From Falsirhodobacter algicola (GTDB taxonomy: Bacteria; Pseudomonadota; Alphaproteobacteria; Rhodobacterales; Rhodobacteraceae), in the NCBI RefSeq assembly GCF_018279165.1, contig NZ_CP047294.1, positions 1 through 44,911 on the forward strand: DNA of 44,911 nt, read 5' to 3'. Made by a program: the position numbers and the translations under genes. Below, one piece after another: positions 40,752 through 44,911 of this stretch (within the stretch, counting starts at the first letter, position 1; every line of letters starts with the position of its first letter). The notes beneath the pieces were generated by a model. It saw only the letters and a list, made by a program, of their open reading frames with translations, had not been told where the DNA came from and searched no databases.

Positions 40752-41219
40752 TTAACCTTCCTCATCCCGGTAAGCGCGGTCTTCGGCGTCGATCTGATGA
40801 ACGCGCGCGATGTAAGCCGCCAGTAAATCTTGCAGCAGTGTCGGATCGTCGATGTTGGTAAAGCCGGGCAACGGGTAGTGAAACGACCCGGCCATCTGTT
40901 TCTCTATCGCCTGTCCGCCATTGGCCTCGAGCTTGGCGAGGGAGTCGGACAGCTGATACCATCTTGATGCCGTCCGCGCCCAGCCAGACTGGTAATTGAT
41001 CGCAATGAGCTGGGACGTGGTGATATAGGCGCTGCCCAAGCGGGGGTGATTAATGACTTCGCCCCACAAGATGACATGGCCCCGCGGTGAAAGCGCCGGA
41101 TGCCAGCGCGTCAGCACCGGGGCGTTCAGGAGATCGGCGGCCGATGGGCCTGCCTGAGTAACTTTTATGGCGCGCAGGACCTTGTCATACCAAGCACGTT
41201 TATGAGGGGGCAGTTTCAT
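40752..41219 (-). CDS. DUF6634-like hypothetical protein
   Basis: 155 residues, ATG at 41219. AGPSAADLLNAPVLTRWHPA, then GHVILWGEVINHPRLGSAYI, then AINYQSGWARTASRWYQL. This matches my memory of the DUF6634 pattern found near mobile-element genes in alphaproteobacteria. Function unknown. Its stop is two bases before the metallophosphoesterase start; it follows the AAA+ protease gene by 133 bp on the same strand. Confidence 0.55.
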   Translation of the reverse strand: MKLPPHKRAWYDKVLRAIKVTQAGPSAADLLNAPVLTRWHPALSPRGHVILWGEVINHPRLGSAYITTSQLIAINYQSGWARTASRWYQLSDSLAKLEANGGQAIEKQMAGSFHYPLPGFTNIDDPTLLQDLLAAYIARVHQIDAEDRAYRDEEG

Positions 41220-41352
41220 GAGCAGATCCTCGGAATCTAGGAGGTCGACCGCAGCCGGGGCGGCGGGAAAATGGATTCTTGGAAGGGAGTGGAAAGGGCG
41301 GTGCTATTCAGACCGGGGTTCTTTTTGAAGAGCCAAGCAGCATCATGGGCTC

Positions 41353-43500
41353 CTATTTGCCTGCGACGATCAAGGGCGCCGCAGTGCGATCCGCCTCTCC
41401 ATCACTGGAGAGAGTAGGCACGACGACCTGCTTTGCGTATTCGGCGAGCTGTCTTGCATCCATCACCTGATGTTCGGCCAATAATGCAGCCATCTCGTCT
41501 AGCAGATCGACATTGGCGTGCAGGATCACCTGCGCGTCCCGCTCCGCGGCGGCGATCCTCTCACGGATCCGCGTCTGAATGGTTGCTGGGAGATCGAAAA
41601 AAGCCGTTGGGTCAGGCTCTGCGGTGAGCCAAAGCGGCCCTGTCGCGCCCAGGCCCAAGGCGAACTCTTCGTGCATCAGGCTTTGCATGACCTTTGCGAG
41701 ATCACTTTCGGTTCCACCACCGGCACCCGCGCTGACATCACCAAGAATGAGTTTTTCCGCCTCTCTTCCGGCAAGGTCTTTGACTCGAAGTGCATGCAGG
41801 GCAGGCGCACAAGGCTCCACGGGGCGCGGATCCATAACGAAAATCCCTTGTCTCGAGGCCAGCCGAATACCAACGGGTTCGCCCAGATCCAGCGCCATGG
41901 CGGCGATGAAGTGACCGAGTTCGTGGACGGCAATTCGCCAGCGGAGGTTATCCGGAAATCGTGTCTGGTCGCCGAGGAGAGCCGACCGTAAATCGCTCTC
42001 CTCCAGATTTCGTCTCGCTGCTCGAGCAGATGTGCGAGCCGTGCGCAGAGCAGCGGCGCAATCCGCACCGGTCTTTCCGACCGCGAGAGCCGCCAAGGCC
42101 ATTAGATCGGCATCGGGCAGGTCCGAACCCAGATGCTGACGCAAGATAACGGCGAGTTCAGCCGGGCTCGGCGGCATGATCTGAATGCGGCGGTCGAAGC
42201 GCCCTGCGCGGATAATGGCGGGATCGATGCGCTCGAGATGATTGCAGGCCGCGATCACCACGACACCGTCGCGTCCCGCAATTCCGTCGAGTTCTTCGAG
42301 AAGGCCGGAGATGATCCGCTTGTAGTAGGATGCCCCATGATCATCGCGGGTGGATCGCGAGCCAAAGGCATCTATCTCGTCTATGAACAGAATGCTTGGT
42401 GCCGCGTTCGCCGCGGCTTCGAAAGTCGCGTGCATCGCTTTCAGGAACGCGCCAATGTGGCCTTCCCCAGACCGTTGCCAGATCGCATAGCTGGCCGAGA
42501 AAAAGCCGATTCCAGCTTCAGCAGCCAGCGCCCTTGCGAGGGTAGTTTTCCCGGTGCCTGGCGCGCCGTATAACAGGATACCGCGGCATATCTCGGTTGC
42601 AGATAAGCTACTCCTCGCCCAGTCACGGAGATCCTGAACGATCTGGAGAGCGAGGTCCTTGGCCTCGCCGAGGCCTGCAATCGCGGTGAGGGGCGGTGTG
42701 TCCGATGCTGTAGCTCTGGGCCTGCAAACCCTGTTCAGCGTCCTGATTGCTCTACTTGCTGTCCGAGCGCGCATGGCCGCGATGATCTGTGCCGGGGTCA
42801 GTCGACGAAGGTGGTCATCATCCGGTAAATACCGCTGAACAATGGACATCGCAGGCGGGTGGGAACCAACACGTGGATAACACCAGGCGATCATCCAAGC
42901 GACCCGTTCCCGACTGGGCAGGACATCGGATATGATGAGCGGGTCGAGCTGGGTGATCATAGGTGGCGCGCTGCGCGGGTTGGCAAGAACAACGATCGGC
43001 AGATCATCAGACACCAAGTCAGAAACCTGCAATTTCTCCGGATTGCAGACGAAGCTGAAAGGTTTACTCACCCCGGGAGGCAGCGGTGTAGCAGAAGCCA
43101 CCGCCCACAAGATACGTGTAAGTTCGAGCTCGAAAGAATGCTGGTCCAGCTCCGAGCCAATGATCGAAATGGCTCCTGGCTGCAGCATGCGCCGAGCATT
43201 GGCTTCGGTTCCAATCATCTCGGCCAGCGTTAACGCGAAATAGAGCTTAGCAGGATCGGGACGCCGATCTTGCCGTAGGACGCCGAACCCGGCCCCGACT
43301 GGACCCTGGCAGAAACGAGCCCTGGCCTCATCGCACAGCACTTCGACTCCCTCATGAATGCCGGGCAGGTGGGCGGCGGGCTTCCTCACGTCGAGGTCGG
43401 GATCTACTGATGCAAACGCGAGCTCGGCTGTCGCCAGCAGCATCAGATGCGTGCGGTGCGGTGATGATGCTTGTTTCTCGGGGGGTGAAGGTGGGGACAT
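41353..43500 (-). CDS. AAA+ ATPase with FtsH-like (M41) zinc-protease domain, apparently cytosolic
   Basis: 715 residues, ATG at 43500 after CCGGAGATAAG. The first 290 residues are not recognised and show no clear membrane helix. The AAA module follows: Walker A LLYGAPGTGKTTLARALAAE (about 312-319), Walker B SILFIDEIDAFGSRSTRD, and RAGRFDRRIQIMPPSPAEL with arginine finger. The C-terminal M41 domain has Zn motif HELGH (about 525-529) and a later Asp in GGGTESDLAKVMQSLMHEEF. FtsH is membrane-anchored; this protein is not, and its N-terminus is large. It would unfold and degrade specific proteins. It heads a five-gene minus-strand group; substrates are unknown. Confidence 0.82.
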   Translation of the reverse strand: MSPPSPPEKQASSPHRTHLMLLATAELAFASVDPDLDVRKPAAHLPGIHEGVEVLCDEARARFCQGPVGAGFGVLRQDRRPDPAKLYFALTLAEMIGTEANARRMLQPGAISIIGSELDQHSFELELTRILWAVASATPLPPGVSKPFSFVCNPEKLQVSDLVSDDLPIVVLANPRSAPPMITQLDPLIISDVLPSRERVAWMIAWCYPRVGSHPPAMSIVQRYLPDDDHLRRLTPAQIIAAMRARTASRAIRTLNRVCRPRATASDTPPLTAIAGLGEAKDLALQIVQDLRDWARSSLSATEICRGILLYGAPGTGKTTLARALAAEAGIGFFSASYAIWQRSGEGHIGAFLKAMHATFEAAANAAPSILFIDEIDAFGSRSTRDDHGASYYKRIISGLLEELDGIAGRDGVVVIAACNHLERIDPAIIRAGRFDRRIQIMPPSPAELAVILRQHLGSDLPDADLMALAALAVGKTGADCAAALRTARTSARAARRNLEESDLRSALLGDQTRFPDNLRWRIAVHELGHFIAAMALDLGEPVGIRLASRQGIFVMDPRPVEPCAPALHALRVKDLAGREAEKLILGDVSAGAGGGTESDLAKVMQSLMHEEFALGLGATGPLWLTAEPDPTAFFDLPATIQTRIRERIAAAERDAQVILHANVDLLDEMAALLAEHQVMDARQLAEYAKQVVVPTLSSDGEADRTAAPLIVAGK

Positions 43501-44006
43501 GTCTTATCTCCGGTCACGCGTATCCTGTCCCGACAGGGCATCTGTCGAGCTAAATAGAGCTACGAGAGTGGGGGGTTGTTGGCTCCCGAGATACTGTCGG
43601 AGCCTTATACGTCAGCGCGTGGAAACGCTCTGATTTATTCAGGTGAGAGGGGCGCTATATTCTAGGATGTAGGCATTTCATAATCGTTCAGATTGGCCGC
43701 ATGAATCTTCTATGGGTGTTTGTGATGGAGCATTGAGCTGATCATCAGCATAGGGACATTAGCTCCGCATCGTCAACATGGTTTTCAGCTGGAAGTGTGG
43801 TTTAGTGCCCTGAAAAAACTAAATAACTTTTGTTTTCGCATTCGGCCATGCGATCTGTGAAAATATTCGGAAATTCGCATTGTGAACAAATGATCATTGA
43901 AAATGATTCACGCATTTAATCGGAATGGGTTCTGAGCGATGATCATGGGACATTGCTCCTTGAGGTGCCATCGCATGATAAGCGGAACTAATCTCTGGAG
44001 TGCAGT
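43501..44006. promoter_or_regulatory. 506-bp divergent spacer with repeated motifs
   Basis: No gene. Between the AAA+ protease and RES genes the DNA is relatively AT-rich. It holds TTCGCATT twice (43835, 43874), an ATCATT-GAA-AATGAT palindrome (43893-43907), and GGGACATT(A)GCTCC twice (43753, 43947). The last two pairs lie within 250 bp of the RES start and may be operators. Promoters of both genes must be here. Confidence 0.5.
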
Positions 44007-44495
44007 ATGATCTCGAAAAGCACCGATCTGTTCAGTGTAGTGGAGGGGGTCTTTTATCGCGCTGTCGATCCGACCTATCTTGGTTCAAGCTTGAGTGGAT
44101 CGAGGCGGCCGGGCCGCTATTCCAACGCCGATCAGCCCACCCTTTATCTCAGCTCCTCTCCTGAAGGGGTTGAGGCGGCCATGAAGGCTCATGCACATGA
44201 ACGAGTAGAGCATCTTCAGCTTATTCAGGTGTCTGTCCGTGCCCGTCACGTTTTCGACCTTCGCGACGAACGCTTGTGCACCCTTGCAGGCGTTTCCTTG
44301 AACGATGCCACCGCTCCTTGGCAGGATCTCGTGGCAGAAGGAAAACGGCCTTCGTCGTGGGACGTGCGGGACCGCCTTATCAGCTTGGGTGCCAAGGGCC
44401 TCATAGATCCTTCGAGAAAGGCTCCTAGCCTCTGGCACCTTGTGCTGTTCGAGTGGAACAAGGATGGGGCGCCGAAAGTGCAGCAGATCGAATAA
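44007..44495 (+). CDS. RES-domain protein (NAD-degrading toxin type)
   Basis: 162 residues, ATG at 44007. The RES fold is seen in GVFYRAVDPTYLGSSLSGS (Arg), RRPGRYSNADQPTLYLSSSP (Gly-Arg-Tyr and Tyr) and EGVEAAMKAHAHERVEH (Glu), then LISLGAKGLIDPSRKAPSLW. RES toxins hydrolyse or phosphorolyse NAD+. They normally follow an Xre/MbcA antitoxin gene, yet none is adjacent; the nearest candidate is at 39490. It may be a stand-alone relative or controlled at a distance. Confidence 0.78.
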   Translation: MISKSTDLFSVVEGVFYRAVDPTYLGSSLSGSRRPGRYSNADQPTLYLSSSPEGVEAAMKAHAHERVEHLQLIQVSVRARHVFDLRDERLCTLAGVSLNDATAPWQDLVAEGKRPSSWDVRDRLISLGAKGLIDPSRKAPSLWHLVLFEWNKDGAPKVQQIE

Positions 44496-44616
44496 GTGGG
44501 TGAAGGTCGGCTCTGCGCTCCGACCGTCGATCATGGGACGGAGCGGCCGCTCACCGTTGCGGATAGACCGTGCGCGGGATTGTGTGCATCTTCGGAGTAG
44601 TCATCTGGGGAGAGAC

Positions 44617-44911
44617 ATGGACACCGACACCAACCGCCGCCACCGCGGGTCGCCTGGAACAAGGGCCGCATCGTCGGCCAGAAGCGGCCGCTGCAGCCGA
44701 AGCATGTTTGGTCGATCCGGATTCGGCTGGAGATGTCCGGCGATCTCCGGGATCTCGCCCTGTTCAACATGGCGATCGACAGCAAGCTTCGGGGCTGCGA
44801 TCTTGTCCGTCTTCAGGTGCGCGACGTGTTCGCGGCAGGACAGGTCCGGGAACGCGCGTCCGTCATCCAGCAGAAGACAGGACGCCCCGTCAGGTTCGAG
44901 ATCACGGAGAC
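44617..44911 (+). pseudogene. Tyrosine-recombinase (phage integrase) gene, 5' part; continues at base 1
   Basis: Frame 3 reads PRVAWNKGRIVGQKRPLQPK, HVWSIRIRLEMSGDLRDLAL, FNMAIDSKLRGCDLVRLQVR (first catalytic Arg region), VRERASVIQQKTGRPVRFEI, TE. No ATG lies in this frame; the likely ATG at 44617 is one frame off, so a frameshift exists near 44640. The last two bases plus base 1 complete a codon, and base 2 continues TRTCLKQWIASPAM in the same protein. The joined gene then loses its C-terminus to the IS66 fragment. It is a decayed gene spanning the window ends. Confidence 0.8.

Noticed and set aside
1-44911. Conjugation or mobilisation genes
   Set aside because: No relaxase, coupling protein or type IV secretion component was recognised in any frame; transfer genes are absent or unrecognisable.
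1-44911. tRNA or rRNA genes
   Set aside because: No cloverleaf-type sequence or rRNA stretch was noticed on either strand; no scan program was run.

Overview
The window reads as a complete circular plasmid from an alphaproteobacterium, most likely Rhodobacterales (Paracoccus/Rhodobacter type). It carries a repABC replication and partition operon with its antisense RNA. It also has an alphaproteobacterial LexA box (GAAC-N7-GAAC), an accessory scpB/DUF1403/tyrosine-recombinase set, a TRAP-transporter catabolic cluster, GC-rich coding sequence and a patchwork of IS66, IS5 and IS3 remnants. The last bases (…ATC ACG GAG AC) continue in frame into the first bases (G ACA CGG ACC…) inside one integrase gene. 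The window therefore appears to be a 44,911-bp circle opened within that gene.

Layout. 1-650: 3' part of the broken integrase joined to an IS66 transposase tail. 0.75-2 kb: a DUF3644 (HEPN-type) gene. 2-3 kb: non-coding DNA with nine GTAAC/GTTAC motifs around a 42-bp perfect pyrimidine-purine alternating tract. 3-6.8 kb: a ParD/ParE-type toxin-antitoxin pair, a divergent EamA exporter and MocR regulator pair, and an FtrA/GlxA-like pseudogene. 7-11 kb: a small helix-turn-helix protein and two large overlapping tyrosine recombinases. 11.4-12.1 kb: hydrolase and IS5 debris. 12.1-20.2 kb: an aromatic-type catabolic locus. It has a minus-strand operon (TRAP DctPQM, FAD monooxygenase, fumarylacetoacetase-family hydrolase, two-domain extradiol-type dioxygenase) opposite a GntR/FCD regulator and an ACMSD-type amidohydrolase. 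20.4-23.1 kb: scpB, DUF1403 and a XerC/D-like recombinase flanking a perfect 22-bp-arm palindrome. 23.2-27.2 kb: repC, antisense RNA, repB and repA, with two copies of a 19-bp candidate parS.

27.5-29.2 kb: an abortive-infection HEPN gene pair and a decayed SRAP (YedK) gene. 29.3-34.4 kb: an SOS mutasome locus. Here imuA is split by a 1,066-bp transposon-like insert carrying a HAD phosphatase, and imuB is fused in frame to the C-terminal two thirds of dnaE2. 34.5-39.5 kb: a putative AbiC-type membrane protein, then nested IS3 and IS5 remnants containing a PD-(D/E)xK nuclease-like gene, then one structurally complete IS3-family element. 39.5-44.5 kb: a minus-strand group (cytosolic AAA+/M41 protease, DUF6634-like protein, frameshifted metallophosphoesterase, small CxxC protein, MbcA/ParS-like antitoxin domain), and opposite it a RES-domain toxin-like gene.

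Functionally the replicon combines a maintenance core (repABC, the ScpB/DUF1403/recombinase set, ParDE, perhaps RES/MbcA) with a metabolic load, a decaying mutagenic-repair operon and several defence-type genes. I saw no relaxase, type IV secretion genes, tRNA, rRNA or CRISPR array. Functions come from recognising protein families and motifs by eye; no database search was run.
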